From assembly GCA_025359885.1 (NCBI GenBank), contig JANYDG010000111.1, positions 1 through 34,765 of the forward strand: a stretch of 34,765 bases of DNA, read 5' to 3'. This DNA is from Acidobacteriota bacterium (lineage in GTDB: Bacteria > Acidobacteriota > Terriglobia > Terriglobales > Acidobacteriaceae). Below the pieces are notes generated by a model. The model worked only from the letters and a program-made list of their open reading frames with translations. It was not told the DNA's origin and did no database searches. Made by a program: the position numbers and the translations under genes. The number at the start of each line of letters is the position of its first letter. The stretch's first letter is position 1. Positions 1 through 9,924 of this stretch are shown in pieces.

Positions 1-141
1 AGAACGGAAAGTGTTCTTCGGGTTGTGCTTGGAAAGCACCTTGGTGATCGCCGCCGTCAACGTCGTCTTGCCGTGATCGATGTGTCCGATCGTGCCTACG
101 TTTACGTGCGGCTTTGAACGGTCAAATTTTTCCTTCGCCAT
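1..141 (-). CDS. tuf: Elongation factor Tu, N-terminal fragment (cut by window edge)
   Basis: The first 47 codons read from position 141 leftward and run off the window. The protein begins [16 protein letters not shown] and reaches the P-loop GHIDHGKT at about residues 19-26, the GTP-binding G1 motif of EF-Tu. EF-Tu carries aminoacyl-tRNA to the ribosome in the cytoplasm. A GGGGA Shine-Dalgarno sequence lies just before the ATG. It is the last gene of the str operon, 99 bases downstream of fusA. Bacteria often have two tuf copies, and the fragment cannot show whether another exists. Confidence 0.97.
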   Translation of the reverse strand, partial: MAKEKFDRSKPHVNVGTIGHIDHGKTTLTAAITKVLSKHNPKNTFRS

Positions 142-240
142 AAATTCCCCAGATCCTTTGCGTATCTTGTGCTCGTAGTGCGTACTGCCCGTTACCCTTG
201 CGGAGCGCCGGCCATCCGGCTCCAGCCCCAGTTACTAAAG

Positions 241-2322
241 CTATTTGCCCTGCGCGCGTCCGATAATTTCATCGGCAATCATGCGCGGCGCTTCTTCGTA
301 GCGGGCGAACTGCATCGAGTACGATGCCCGGCCCTGCGTGGAAGAACGAATATCGTTGACGTAACCAAACATTTCCTTGAGCGGCACGATGGCCTTGACC
401 AGCTGCGAACCGGCAGCATGCTCCAGGCTCTCGATGCGTCCGCGGCGAGAGTTGATGTCGCCAATGATGGTGCCGACGAAATCTTCGGGAACCGTCACTT
501 CGACCGCCATCACCGGCTCAAGCAACACCGGGCTGGCTTTTCTAGCGGCTTCCTTGAAAGCCATCGAACCGGCAATCTTGTATGCCATTTCGTTTGAATC
601 GACGTCGTGGTAGCTGCCGTCATACAGCGAAACCATCACATCGACCACCGGGAAGCCAGCGAGGATACCGCCGTCCAGTGCTTCGCGAATGCCCTGGTCG
701 ATGGGCTTGATGAATTCCTTGGGAATCGAGCCACCCTTGGTGTCGTTGACGAATTCATAGCCCTTGCCTGGCTCATTGGGCTTGATGCGAATCTTGCAAT
801 GCCCGTAGTTGCCTGAGCCGCCGGTCTGGCGAATGTACTTGCCTTCGGCTTCGGCTTCCTTGCGGATGGTCTCGCGAAAGGCCACCTTGGGCTCGCCGAC
901 GTTGGCCTCGACCTTGTGCTCGCGCTTCATGCGGTCGACCAGAATTTCCAGATGCAACTCGCCCATGCCGCTGATAATGGTCTGACCCGAATCCTCATCC
1001 GTCCGAACTTTGAAGGTCGGATCTTCGTCGGCCAACCGGCTCAGTGCGATGCCCATCTTTTCCTGATCCGCCTTCGTCTTCGGTTCAATCGCAACCGAGA
1101 TGACGGTGTCAGGGAAGGTAATGGCCGAGAGCGCAATCGGAGAAGCCGGGGAACAAAGCGTATCGCCCGTCTTCAAGTCCTTCATGCCCACGCAGGCGCA
1201 AATGTCGCCCGCCATAATCTCGGTGATGTCTTCACGCTTGTTGGCGTGCATTTTGACCAGACGGCCTACCCGCTCGGTCTTGCCGGTGCGCGGATTGAGA
1301 ACCGTATCGCCGGTCCGAAGCTGCCCGGAGTAGACGCGGATGAAGCCCAGCTTGCCAAACTGATCATTGATCAGCTTGAAGCCCAGCGCCGAGAAAGGCT
1401 CGCTGTCATCGGAATGGCGGACAAACTGCTCGGTCAATTCGTCAGGATTCAGGCCGATAATCGGTGGAATATCGAGCGGGCTGGGAAGATAGTCGACCAC
1501 AGCGTCCAGGAGCGTTTGAATGCCCTTGTTCTTGAAGGCTGAACCGCATAACACGGGGAACAGTTTCAATTCCAGAGTCGCCTTGCGGAGGCCTGATTTG
1601 AGCTGCGCCGAGGTGGGCATTTCGCCGTCAAGGAACTGAATCAGGATTTCGTCATCCGTCTCGGCAACCATCTCGACCAATTGCATCCGGAAGGCTTCTG
1701 CCTTCTTGAGCAGATTGGCGGGAATCTCTTCGATGGAGTACTTGGCGCCCATGGTCTCGTCGTGCCATAGAATTGCCTTCATCTCCATCAGATCGATGAC
1801 GCCTTTGAAGCCAGCCTCGGCACCAATCGGAATCTGAATCGCTACCGCGCGAGCGCCGAGGCGCTTGCGGATCGAATCCATGACCAGCTCAAAATCCGCG
1901 CCGTTCTTGTCCATCTTATTGACGAAGCAGATGCGCGGAACGCGATATTTGTCACCCTGGCGCCAGACTGTTTCCGTCTGCGGCTGCACGCCCGACACCG
2001 AATCAAACAGCGCTACAGCGCCATCCAGAACACGCAGCGACCGCTCAACCTCGGCGGTAAAATCAACGTGGCCAGGGGTGTCAATAATATTGACGCGGAT
2101 GTTGTTCCACATGCAGGTCGTTGCGGCGGAGGTGATGGTGATGCCACGCTCCTGCTCCTGCTCCATGTAGTCCATGGTCGCCGTGCCTTCGTGCACTTCT
2201 CCGATGCGGTGCGTGATGCCCGTATAGAAAAGAATGCGCTCGGTGGCAGTCGTCTTTCCGGCGTCGATGTGCGCCATGATTCCGATATTCCGGCAACGAT
2301 TTAGGGGTACTGTGCGAGCCAC
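241..2322 (-). CDS. fusA: Elongation factor G
   Basis: This is the translocation GTPase EF-G, 693 residues, the normal length. I place the start at a GTG (2322), because the protein then begins [14 protein letters not shown] as in other EF-Gs and an AAGGAAG ribosome-binding site lies about 6 bases upstream. An in-frame extension to 2400 adds 26 residues with no resemblance to the family. The G1 motif AHIDAGKT lies near residue 17, followed by DTPGH and NKMD. The later domains include the conserved GMGELHLEI segment. It catalyses tRNA-mRNA translocation and, with ribosome recycling factor, ribosome splitting. It lies between rpsG and tuf on the same strand, as in the classic str operon. Confidence 0.97.
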   Translation of the reverse strand: MARTVPLNRCRNIGIMAHIDAGKTTATERILFYTGITHRIGEVHEGTATMDYMEQEQERGITITSAATTCMWNNIRVNIIDTPGHVDFTAEVERSLRVLDGAVALFDSVSGVQPQTETVWRQGDKYRVPRICFVNKMDKNGADFELVMDSIRKRLGARAVAIQIPIGAEAGFKGVIDLMEMKAILWHDETMGAKYSIEEIPANLLKKAEAFRMQLVEMVAETDDEILIQFLDGEMPTSAQLKSGLRKATLELKLFPVLCGSAFKNKGIQTLLDAVVDYLPSPLDIPPIIGLNPDELTEQFVRHSDDSEPFSALGFKLINDQFGKLGFIRVYSGQLRTGDTVLNPRTGKTERVGRLVKMHANKREDITEIMAGDICACVGMKDLKTGDTLCSPASPIALSAITFPDTVISVAIEPKTKADQEKMGIALSRLADEDPTFKVRTDEDSGQTIISGMGELHLEILVDRMKREHKVEANVGEPKVAFRETIRKEAEAEGKYIRQTGGSGNYGHCKIRIKPNEPGKGYEFVNDTKGGSIPKEFIKPIDQGIREALDGGILAGFPVVDVMVSLYDGSYHDVDSNEMAYKIAGSMAFKEAARKASPVLLEPVMAVEVTVPEDFVGTIIGDINSRRGRIESLEHAAGSQLVKAIVPLKEMFGYVNDIRSSTQGRASYSMQFARYEEAPRMIADEIIGRAQGK

Positions 2323-2442
2323 GGTATTTCTTCCTTGCGAACACTGGGGTTCGCGGTTATCAGTACTACCAATTTTCTGCGGCCAAGCCCACACGGGCAC
2401 TCAACCTTACTGCAATCTCAGCCGGCAACCGGCTACCGCGAG

Positions 2443-2913
2443 TTACCAGCGATAGTGAGCAAAGGCCTTGTTGGCTTCTGCCATGCGGTGCACGTCTTCT
2501 TTCTTCTTCATGGCCGCGCCACGACCATTGGCCGCATCCAGCAGCTCGTTGGTCAGCTTGTCGATCATGCCCTTTTCGCCCCGGGCGCGCCCGTAGGTGA
2601 TGAGCCAGCGAATCGCAAGCGAGGTCCGACGCTCGGGAGCCACTTCAATTGGAACCTGATAGTTGGCGCCGCCGACACGACGGGATTTCACTTCCAAAAG
2701 CGGCTTGCAGTTCTCGACCGCCTTCTTGAAGAGCTTCAACGCTTCGTCGCCGCCTCGTTGCTCGAGATTAGTCATCGAGGTGTAGAAGATGCCCTGCGCC
2801 GTTGACTTCTTGCCGCCCCACATCAGTGAGTTCACGAACTTGGTGACCAGCGTCGACCCATAAATCGGGTCCGGTGCGACTTCGCGCTTTGCAATGTGAC
2901 CTTTTCTAGGCAT
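2443..2913 (-). CDS. rpsG: 30S ribosomal protein S7
   Basis: A 156-residue protein beginning [16 protein letters not shown], the standard length and N-terminus of S7. S7 binds the 3' major domain of 16S rRNA and nucleates assembly of the 30S head. The conserved segments [11 protein letters not shown] and [15 protein letters not shown] are present, as is the C-terminal [13 protein letters not shown]. An AAGGAA sequence sits about 10 bases before the ATG. It is 92 bases downstream of rpsL and 120 upstream of the fusA GTG, all in one direction. In E. coli S7 represses its own operon by binding the rpsL-rpsG intergenic RNA; whether this 92-base gap does the same cannot be judged by eye. Confidence 0.97.
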   Translation of the reverse strand: MPRKGHIAKREVAPDPIYGSTLVTKFVNSLMWGGKKSTAQGIFYTSMTNLEQRGGDEALKLFKKAVENCKPLLEVKSRRVGGANYQVPIEVAPERRTSLAIRWLITYGRARGEKGMIDKLTNELLDAANGRGAAMKKKEDVHRMAEANKAFAHYRW

Positions 2914-3005
2914 GTTCGTTCAATTCCTTTGGCCCATCGGGGCCGTCTAGCTTTCGTACTTGCTCCTGAACCGGAAGTCCGGATGAGGAACCTGAACCGA
3001 GGCGA

Positions 3006-3416
3006 TTACTTCTTTTTGCCCTTGGCTGCCGGTGCCGCTGCGCCGCCCTTGCCGCGCTTGGCTCCGTACTTGGAGCGGCTCTGCTTGCGGTTGGCCACGC
3101 CGACCGAATCCAGAGTTCCGCGTACCACGTGATAGCGAACGCCGGGCAGATCCTTCACACGGCCGCCGCGGATGAGCACAATCGAGTGCTCCTGCAGGTT
3201 GTGGCCGATGCCGGGGATGTAGGTGGTCACTTCGATGCCGTTGGTCAGACGCACGCGGGCAACCTTGCGCAACGCCGAATTTGGCTTCTTGGGGGTCTGG
3301 GTGTAGACGCGGGTGCAGACGCCACGACGCTGCGGCGAGGCCTGCAGTGCCGGTGAGGCCGTCTTGTAGCGAGGCGCCGTGCGCCCTTTGCGAACCAACT
3401 GATTAAACGTAGGCAA
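3006..3416 (-). CDS. rpsL: 30S ribosomal protein S12
   Basis: S12 sits at the decoding centre of the 30S subunit. I choose a TTG start at 3416, giving [12 protein letters not shown], the family N-terminus. A GAGGAG ribosome-binding site lies 7 bases upstream. Starting at the upstream in-frame TTG at 3431 would put that site inside the gene. The product is 136 residues. The decoding loops [10 protein letters not shown] and [11 protein letters not shown] carry the lysines whose mutation gives streptomycin resistance elsewhere, so this is a wild-type, sensitive-type sequence. The C-terminus has a low-complexity tail rich in Gly, Ala and Lys beyond the usual end. It is the first gene of the str operon. 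Confidence 0.95.
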   Translation of the reverse strand: MPTFNQLVRKGRTAPRYKTASPALQASPQRRGVCTRVYTQTPKKPNSALRKVARVRLTNGIEVTTYIPGIGHNLQEHSIVLIRGGRVKDLPGVRYHVVRGTLDSVGVANRKQSRSKYGAKRGKGGAAAPAAKGKKK

Positions 3417-3431
3417 AATACAACTCCTCAA

Positions 3432-3998
3432 AACCCAACCGCCCGATCACGGGCCGTCTCAAAACCGTTTTTCTGCACACGCGCACCAAAATCCGGCTTC
3501 TTCGCAGGTGGCCCGGAAAACCAGGACGCACACACATGCAGAAGCCATCAGTTGCTGCTTCGCGTCTGCCCTCGTACCAAAATCAGACGAAAACCTGGAC
3601 GGTGACCGTACGCTCGCGGCAATACCCGGAGGTCGATTCCGTTTCCTAAGTTTCGGCCTACATAATCCTCCAAGGTGGAGGGTGTCGCAGGCACCGTAGC
3701 GGAAAGCCCCTGCCCGCACAAGATCGAGCAAAACCAGAGCTTAATTGGGAGGCCGAGTTCGCCATGCCCCCAGCGATTTCTCGTCCTGCCGAGCCCTCGA
3801 CAACGGCCGAGTCTCGACATGAGAAGCGCTTTGCAGTCTCGGTGCGCACGACACGCGCGTGAGACCGCTCTTGTGGAACCTTCTTACGATAACAAGAATC
3901 GTGGGCGAGGTCAATGGATTCGGGCCGCTGTTCCAGAAAAATGCGCGGGAATTTGCTTGTCCGCAAATTATCTCTGGATCAGGCGTAGTCGAGCTGGC
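3432..3998. other. 567-base gene-free interval upstream of rpsL
   Basis: No convincing gene is present. The open frames here have no family resemblance and overlap one another. The interval holds the candidate str promoter (3886-3914), a perfect 6-base inverted repeat with a 3-base loop (CCTCCA/TGGAGG, 3667-3681), and a 5-base stem GCCCG/CGGGC (3441-3454) about 12 bases upstream of the rpsL ribosome-binding site. These could be leader-RNA elements controlling ribosomal protein expression. Confidence 0.5.
3886..3914 (-). promoter_or_regulatory. Candidate promoter of the str operon
   Basis: On the minus strand TTGACC (3914-3909) is followed after exactly 17 bases by TATCGT (3891-3886). These match the sigma-70 consensus at 5 of 6 and 4 of 6 positions. 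Transcription would run toward rpsL, leaving a leader of about 460 bases. This is a consensus match only. Confidence 0.45.
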
Positions 3999-5006
3999 TC
4001 ATTTTGAGGCGACGCCAAGCCGGGTGGTCAGCAGCTCGAGAAAGCTCGCTTCACTCGAACGCAGGCAGACCTGGGCATTGGGGGTGCCCTCGACCTTCCG
4101 GGTGAATCCTTTTTCATCCACTTCGAGTCGCATTGGCTCCATGGGGCAGAGGTCAGGGCGGAAGGTATAGGCGGCGGCTACGGGGTCAAACAGGGTGGGG
4201 GTGACATTGTGGTCCCAGGAATGAGCCATCCATTGGTGATAGAGCAGGGTCAGCTGGTCGGTAAGTGGGCTGCCCAAGACAAAGATTGATTCCCGCACCG
4301 CGGGCTGCAGGTGAATCTGGGTGGAGTCAAGCGGGGCCAGGAAGAGGGGCACGCCGGCGAGCAGGAGTTTGGCCGCGTCTTTGGGATCACGATTGATATT
4401 CCACTCGGCGTCTGCCGGGTGCAGCTCTCCATTTTTTCCGTCGTATCCCCGGTTGATTGAGCCGCCCATCATCACCACACGCTTGAGCTTGCGAAAGGCC
4501 ACCGGGTCGCGATCAATCGCCGCGCCGACATTGAAGAGCGGTCCGAGAGCAATCAGGGTGACCTGGCCAGGGTGACTGCTGAAGGCGGCCAGCATGGCAG
4601 CCACACCGTCGGCATGTTTTTTATCTGGAAATTGCTTTGCGTAAGCGGCCTGGCTCAGGACATTGTCGGTTTCTGTGTGAACACCAGCCGACACGGGGAT
4701 TTCCTTTTCTCCCGTAGCAGCGAGGAATCGGTCGACCAGCCGCGCCCGCGTCTGCGTGTCCCCAAAGGCGGTGGAAATGCCCAGCACTTTCAATTCCGGG
4801 CTGCGCAGGATCAGGCCGAGGGCGAAAGCGTCATCGATATCGTCGCCGATATCGGTATCCACCCAGACCAGTTGCGGTTCGCGACCGGCCATTGCGGTGG
4901 TTGCACTCTGCGCCGGACTCGCAACAGACTCGCCTGCCAGCCACGCCGCCGTGCACAGCATCGCTGTGCAAATCAGTCGTCCCCGCCCTCGATTGATAAC
5001 GCTCAT
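3999..5006 (-). CDS. Exported inosine/uridine-type nucleoside hydrolase
   Basis: A 335-residue protein with an N-terminal signal-like segment (about residues 1-30, basic start then LICTAMLCTAAWLAG). It then has the calcium-binding signature WVDTDIGDDIDDAFAL near residues 48-63, the DxDxxxDD motif of nucleoside hydrolases (IUNH). Later conserved pieces include GPLFNVGAAI, MMGGSI and AEWNINRDPKDA. Family enzymes split ribonucleosides into base and ribose; the signal suggests action in the periplasm or outside. It is transcribed away from the phosphatase gene at 5182 and lies upstream of, but far from, rpsL. A purine permease lies 8 kb away, so a salvage link is possible but unproven. The substrate cannot be read from sequence. 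Confidence 0.85.
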   Translation of the reverse strand: MSVINRGRGRLICTAMLCTAAWLAGESVASPAQSATTAMAGREPQLVWVDTDIGDDIDDAFALGLILRSPELKVLGISTAFGDTQTRARLVDRFLAATGEKEIPVSAGVHTETDNVLSQAAYAKQFPDKKHADGVAAMLAAFSSHPGQVTLIALGPLFNVGAAIDRDPVAFRKLKRVVMMGGSINRGYDGKNGELHPADAEWNINRDPKDAAKLLLAGVPLFLAPLDSTQIHLQPAVRESIFVLGSPLTDQLTLLYHQWMAHSWDHNVTPTLFDPVAAAYTFRPDLCPMEPMRLEVDEKGFTRKVEGTPNAQVCLRSSEASFLELLTTRLGVASK

Positions 5007-5181
5007 TCGTCCAAGACCTTTCTTTGTTCAGGTTGTCAATTTGAACCACCCGTCGACCTACCGGGGGCGAGACAAACGAACCTACGTACAGTAGCATCTA
5101 GTCACGCTCCCGGGCCAGAAAAGACGCTGCAACAGCAGGCCGTTAACCCGCTTTCACCCGAGCCAGGATACGACCACGCCG

Positions 5182-7260
5182 ATGCCTGAGCCTTTGAAAA
5201 TTCGCAGACTGGTGGTTTGCGTAGCCCTGGGCCTGGCTGCCTGGCCGAGTCTTGCAGGCACTGCGGCGATGCCCGGCACTGGTAGGGCTGCTGTATCGCC
5301 GGTAACCTCTTCCTTTAACCTGGAGCGCGATCGCGAACCGATCATTCCGCTCGATGGCTCGTGGCGCTTCCATCCAGGAGATGACCCAGACGGGACCAGG
5401 GGCTGGGCCAGCCCTAATTTCGATGATTCTGATTGGACGCTTCTGCGCAGCGACCGCTCATGGAGCGGCCAGGGTTACCCGGCAATGAGCGGCTTTGCCT
5501 GGTATCGCTTTGACATTCAGCAAGCGGCAGGGCAGGGGCCGGTGTCGCTTCTGCTGGCACCGATTGAGACCAGCTACGAGGTTTACGTCGATGGAAAGCT
5601 GGCCGGAACCGCTGGCCAGATGCCTCCTTCCCTCGCGCCCTTTGGCATGTTTCAGTTCCACGAATTCCCGCTGACCGGTGCTCAGACTCATACTCCTCTT
5701 TCCACAGCGCAAACGATACACGTCGCTCTGCGGGTGTGGCACTCGAAGATCTGGGCGGGCTACATTGGGGGCGGACCTTCCAGATCAGGAAGCCAGGCGG
5801 GAGCAACCCGACTGATTGACGCCGAAATGACGCATCGCCGCAATCTTCAGCGCTTCATTTTCGTCGACAGCTATTCCTACAGCATTGTTGCCGCGCTCGT
5901 CGGTTTGACCATTTTCGGGCTCTTCTGCTTCCGCCCCCGTGAACGCGAGTACCTCTGGTTTGCCATTCTGCTGATTTCTGCAGCCATGGATCAGGCTCTC
6001 ACCATCGTCTATAACGTCTACGCCATCCTTCCTGTCCCGGTCTACGATTTCCTCGACGGCTCTCTCACCGCGCTGAATCAGGCGGCAGGGCTGGCCTTTT
6101 TTTCGATTGTTTTGCGTGCGCGCCGCGGCAGAATCTGGACGATTTGCCTGGCACTGGCGATCGTCAACCCAATTTTCAATGTCCTCTACTGGCCCGGCTG
6201 GCTCTCGGTCCCGACATCTGCTGCGCTCAGTCTGCTATGCATCCTGCCCTCCTCGGTCTGGGTACTGGCAATTCTGTTGCGTCGAGCCGTTGGCCGGGAC
6301 CCTGATGCGATTTTGCTCCTGATTCCGACCGTGCTTTATCACGGCGTCTTTTTCGTGCTGAATATTGCTCTCTTACTGAGCCAGGGCGGTTGGATCAGGA
6401 TTCCCGACATTCTCGAGGAGCCGCTGCCCTTGCCGCCCTTTACCATCCACTGGCAGATTCTGGTAGACCTCGTCTTCCTGATCGCACTGCTGGCCTTTCT
6501 GATTCGCCGCTTCACCATGGCCAGGCAGGGCGAAGAGCGCTTTACAGGCCAGCTTGAGGCGGCTCGTCAGGTTCAGCAGGTGCTTTTGCCGGAGGCGATT
6601 CCTGAAATGGCCAGCTTTTCGGTGGACTGTATCTACCGGCCGGCCGAGGTTGTCGGTGGCGACTTTTTCCAAATCCTGCACCGGACCGAGGGCGACTTGC
6701 TGATTGTTGTGGGAGACGTGGCAGGCAAGGGTCTTGCTGCGGCCATGATGGTTTCTGTGCTGGTGGGGGCTATCCGCGCAGAGGTCGAGCACACTTCAGA
6801 CCCGGTAACCCTGCTCTCATCTTTGAATGAACGCATGCTCGGCCGATCAGAAAGCGGGGTCACCACCTGCCTTTGCGCACGCCTATCGACCAATGGAGAA
6901 TTATCCATTGCCAGCGCAGGCCATCTTCCCCCCTACCTCAACGGCCGGGAACTCACGACCCCTGGAGCATTTCCCCTCGGCATCGTGGGCAACCAGACAT
7001 ACGAACGCATCGCCCTCCAACTGAATCCGGGTGATCGCCTGACGTTTGTCTCGGATGGCGTGGTTGAAGCGCAGAACAAGTTCGGCGAGCTGCTCGGTTT
7101 CGACCGGATCCAGGCAATCAGCATGCGCCCGGCTGCAGAGATTGCCGATGCTGCGAGCCGCTTTGGGCAAATCGACGATATCACCGTCGTGACGATCGAG
7201 TTTCGTCGCAGCGCTTTTGAACTGTCTCCCCAACTCGCAGTCCAGGCGGCCGAGGCGTGA
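5182..7260 (+). CDS. Membrane PP2C/SpoIIE-type serine phosphatase with periplasmic sensor domain
   Basis: A 692-residue regulator. Residues 1-26 look like a signal peptide. Residues 50-200 form a jelly-roll, carbohydrate-binding-like region (LDGSWRFHPGDD, DDSDWTLL, YEVYVDGKLAGTAG) similar to the N-terminal part of glycosidases and 7TMR-DISM sensors. About seven hydrophobic segments follow at residues 225-442. The C-terminal domain (about 455-676) is a PP2C/SpoIIE phosphatase: GGDFF (D494), GDVAGKG (D512), SDGVVEA (D625) and QIDDIT (D666) supply the metal-binding aspartates. Such proteins usually dephosphorylate an anti-sigma-factor antagonist in response to an external signal. No anti-sigma partner is visible in the window. 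The stop overlaps the start of the next gene (GTGA), so the two are probably coupled. Confidence 0.87.
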   Translation: MPEPLKIRRLVVCVALGLAAWPSLAGTAAMPGTGRAAVSPVTSSFNLERDREPIIPLDGSWRFHPGDDPDGTRGWASPNFDDSDWTLLRSDRSWSGQGYPAMSGFAWYRFDIQQAAGQGPVSLLLAPIETSYEVYVDGKLAGTAGQMPPSLAPFGMFQFHEFPLTGAQTHTPLSTAQTIHVALRVWHSKIWAGYIGGGPSRSGSQAGATRLIDAEMTHRRNLQRFIFVDSYSYSIVAALVGLTIFGLFCFRPREREYLWFAILLISAAMDQALTIVYNVYAILPVPVYDFLDGSLTALNQAAGLAFFSIVLRARRGRIWTICLALAIVNPIFNVLYWPGWLSVPTSAALSLLCILPSSVWVLAILLRRAVGRDPDAILLLIPTVLYHGVFFVLNIALLLSQGGWIRIPDILEEPLPLPPFTIHWQILVDLVFLIALLAFLIRRFTMARQGEERFTGQLEAARQVQQVLLPEAIPEMASFSVDCIYRPAEVVGGDFFQILHRTEGDLLIVVGDVAGKGLAAAMMVSVLVGAIRAEVEHTSDPVTLLSSLNERMLGRSESGVTTCLCARLSTNGELSIASAGHLPPYLNGRELTTPGAFPLGIVGNQTYERIALQLNPGDRLTFVSDGVVEAQNKFGELLGFDRIQAISMRPAAEIADAASRFGQIDDITVVTIEFRRSAFELSPQLAVQAAEA

Positions 7261-7940
7261 TTGCCCCCGGCGACGCCAGGCTCGTCCAGATTGGAGATGC
7301 CCGGCTCCTTCAAAACGTCGATGCCGCATTCGCTGATGCGGCCGAGCGCAGCGGCGCGCATCTTGTCTGCCGCCCGGGCTGCACGCAATGCTGTCATGGA
7401 GCATTTGCAATCAACCCGCTCGATGCCGCCCGTCTGCGCCATGCGATGGTGGCACTGGCAGCCGACCAGCCAGTGCTGGCGGCACGGCTGGAATCGCGTG
7501 CGCGGGCATATCTCGAAGAATTCGCTACCAGCTTCCCCGGCGACCCAGTCACTGGCCTGCTGGATGAGAGCGACGAGGCGCAGGCCGCTTTCGAGGAATT
7601 TGCCAATGACGCTGCCTGCCCGGCTCTGAACCTTGCGACTGGACTCTGCGACGTCTATGAAGCCCGTCCCATGACCTGCCGGGTTTTCGGGCCACCCATC
7701 CAGATGGATGATTCTGCAGAGGAAAACGAAGAGGCTGCACATGGGCTGGCCATCTGCGAGCTCTGCTTTACCGCCGCCTCGCCCGAAGAGATCGCCGCGG
7801 CTGAAATGCACGTTCCACACCAGGAAGAAGCGCGGCTGCTTGAAGCTTTCCATCAAAAAACAGGCATTCGGCTGAGAGACAGCGTTGTTGCCTATTGCCT
7901 GGTACCACCCATCCTCACTGCTTCTTCAACACCACGGTAG
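7257..7940 (+). CDS. YkgJ-family cysteine cluster protein (putative zinc/iron chelating)
   Basis: A 227-residue protein starting at a GTG that overlaps the TGA of the phosphatase gene. The cysteine pattern is that of the YkgJ/UPF0153 family: CRPGCTQCC (C38, C42, C45, C46), then CPAL (C121), GLCDVYEARPMTCR (C131, C141), with an extra CELC pair (C167, C170). The family is thought to bind zinc or an iron-sulphur cluster. Its biochemical role is not established. The coupling to a membrane phosphatase suggests a shared regulatory function, which is inference. The last 26 bases overlap the tail of the convergent DUF3857 gene. Confidence 0.85.
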   Translation: MIAPGDARLVQIGDARLLQNVDAAFADAAERSGAHLVCRPGCTQCCHGAFAINPLDAARLRHAMVALAADQPVLAARLESRARAYLEEFATSFPGDPVTGLLDESDEAQAAFEEFANDAACPALNLATGLCDVYEARPMTCRVFGPPIQMDDSAEENEEAAHGLAICELCFTAASPEEIAAAEMHVPHQEEARLLEAFHQKTGIRLRDSVVAYCLVPPILTASSTPR

Positions 7941-9888
7941 CCTTTTCGTCGGAGAGGATAACACCCTCCAGATGAGCAAAGTCGGCCTGGCGGGCAGCCG
8001 GCAACTGGACCTGCTTGACCGTATAGTCGCGCTCGTAGTGCAGGATCTTTTCCCTGGCAGTCACGGCCGAGTGATAGCTGGCAAAGTCAGTGTCGACATT
8101 GACAGGGTCAGGCATATCATCCACGGCGTAACCGTCGGGCAGCGTGATGTCGTAGCTGTCATGCCAGTGCCCCACCGCCTCCAGATCAATCGCAACTGTC
8201 CGCGCCTTGTCGTCTGAGGGCAGCGTATCTGTGCCGACGACACGCGCGCGCACCAGCAGCAACGGTCCTGCCTGGTGTGCGTACTGGTGCGCCGTCAGCT
8301 TGTAGTGAAACTTGAGTGGCTGATCAAGCGCCGATGGCTGTTCATATTGCGGCGAATCGAGCACCACCCCTGGAATGGAACGCGCCACCTGCGCCTCCCA
8401 ATATTTGTGCCGCTCGTTCTCGTCTGAATACTTGAGGAACATGCGCAGGTCTCCGCCCTCAGGCCCGGAGTGCGACGTATCTATCGAGCCGCTCAGGGTA
8501 CCATCCGGCAGCAACGTGAATACGCCTTTGCGCACCATGCCATTGGTCTCGGGTGCCAGCACCGGCAGGCCAATCACCTGACTCGACGGCCCGGCCGCCA
8601 GAATCCCGTAGCTGCCCTGCTCATAGGAGGGCAGGTTTCCCACCGGGGTGCGTTCGTTGGTCGGGTCAAAGAAAAGATAGCGTTTGCCGTCACTCCCCTT
8701 GACCGTCGCATTGAACCGCGGGTCCTGCACATCCGCCGGAATCTCGATTGCCGTGATCATGTGATTGCCTATCAACGAGGGTGCGTCCGGATCAACGATG
8801 CCGCGGCGGTCATCCACGGGAACATAAAAGGCGTGAATCCCTGCAACCTGGAGCATCGAAATGACCAGCGTCGACTTGTCTTTGCAGTCGCCATACCCGT
8901 TGCGAAAGATGTCCGCAGCCCGATTTGCCTGCAACCCGCCAATGCCGCGAATCACAACAAAGTAGCGAATCTCCTTCTGGATGGATTCCGTGATGCGTCT
9001 CAGCTTGGTATAGAAATCTGGCGCACCAGCAATCAGTGTCTGGACTTTGGCCGTAATCTCGGGCGAAGGCGCGGGGCGATCCCCTTCGAGCGTCGTCACC
9101 CACTGGCCGATGGCTCGCCACTGGTTGTCCTTGCCCTCGACGGCGGCCTCGCCCCATTGCACAGACATGCGCGCAGCCAGCGCGCTCCACTCAGGATGAG
9201 AAGGAATATCCCGCAGAATCAGCGCAGGCATGTCTTTGACTTCCCATCGCCAGTGGTTGGGTGCAACCTCGGTCGGGGTCACACCCTGAGAGTTATGCCA
9301 CGCGACGGAGTGTCCCCGCCCCGCCGGCAAATCCACCTCCATCGCCTGATACACCGCTGGAATGCCATTCTGGACATGCCAGACTGCCTCCTGAAGGTAG
9401 GGCTCCAGCAACTCCTCTGTCTCACAGATGATCACGGCACCAACATCGACTGCCGGGGGATGCGCAACCTTCGATTTCCGTGTCGATAGCATCACAGGAA
9501 CCCCCGTGTCACCCTCTTCGGTGAAATCCGTATCCTGGGCCATGTACTGCTTTTCGTCCGCGCCAATGGTCCAGACGCGGAAATAGTTGACCTTCTCATC
9601 AACGTCATAGGAGACTTCGCAGGTATTGTGGCGGCCCTGAGGTTTGAGAATGCGTATCGCCTCATGCTCCCGCTCGACGGCCCGCCCCTGATTGTCTACC
9701 GTCTCCACGTATTCGTCATAGAGAATCACTGCGGCCGCATCGGCGACATACGCTGGCGTTTTGGTGCGCACAGCATCCAATCCCCACTGTGGCACGGGCT
9801 TGTCATGGCCAAAGATCGAGGCCGCGCAGGGCAGGACCATCACGGTAGCCATCAGCGCCGCCGTTAAAACACATTGGGACTTTCGCAT
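7915..9888 (-). CDS. Secreted DUF3857/transglutaminase-like protein, catalytic triad intact
   Basis: 657 residues from the ATG at 9888, which has AGAGGG at good spacing; a GTG directly before it could add one residue. An N-terminal signal peptide (residues 1-24) is followed by a DUF3857 domain (about 50-230), then a transglutaminase core: GYGDCKDKSTL (Cys335), GNHMITAIEIP (His376) and FFDPTNE (Asp408), the papain-like Cys-His-Asp set. The C-terminal region is beta-rich like DUF2569/DUF3858 segments. The function of these periplasmic proteins is unknown; protease, amidase or cross-linking activity is possible. It is the second gene of a pair, 36 bases downstream of a 663-residue paralogue, and its stop lies inside the convergent YkgJ-family gene. 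Confidence 0.87.
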   Translation of the reverse strand: MRKSQCVLTAALMATVMVLPCAASIFGHDKPVPQWGLDAVRTKTPAYVADAAAVILYDEYVETVDNQGRAVEREHEAIRILKPQGRHNTCEVSYDVDEKVNYFRVWTIGADEKQYMAQDTDFTEEGDTGVPVMLSTRKSKVAHPPAVDVGAVIICETEELLEPYLQEAVWHVQNGIPAVYQAMEVDLPAGRGHSVAWHNSQGVTPTEVAPNHWRWEVKDMPALILRDIPSHPEWSALAARMSVQWGEAAVEGKDNQWRAIGQWVTTLEGDRPAPSPEITAKVQTLIAGAPDFYTKLRRITESIQKEIRYFVVIRGIGGLQANRAADIFRNGYGDCKDKSTLVISMLQVAGIHAFYVPVDDRRGIVDPDAPSLIGNHMITAIEIPADVQDPRFNATVKGSDGKRYLFFDPTNERTPVGNLPSYEQGSYGILAAGPSSQVIGLPVLAPETNGMVRKGVFTLLPDGTLSGSIDTSHSGPEGGDLRMFLKYSDENERHKYWEAQVARSIPGVVLDSPQYEQPSALDQPLKFHYKLTAHQYAHQAGPLLLVRARVVGTDTLPSDDKARTVAIDLEAVGHWHDSYDITLPDGYAVDDMPDPVNVDTDFASYHSAVTAREKILHYERDYTVKQVQLPAARQADFAHLEGVILSDEKATVVLKKQ

Positions 9889-9924
9889 CACTGCCCTCTT
9901 GCTTTCTTTCAGCCGCTTATCGGG

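Noticed and set aside
2323..2400. A 26-residue N-terminal extension of EF-G
   Set aside because: EF-G begins just before the [12 protein letters not shown] segment elsewhere, and a good ribosome-binding site precedes the GTG at 2322.
5034..5039. A perfect TTGACA on the minus strand before the nucleoside hydrolase
   Set aside because: It is only about 30 bases from the ATG and has no -10 box at the right distance.
8470..9489. A 339-codon plus-strand frame antisense to the intact DUF3857 gene
   Set aside because: The composition is that of a reverse-strand shadow, and the DUF3857/transglutaminase motifs on the other strand are clear.
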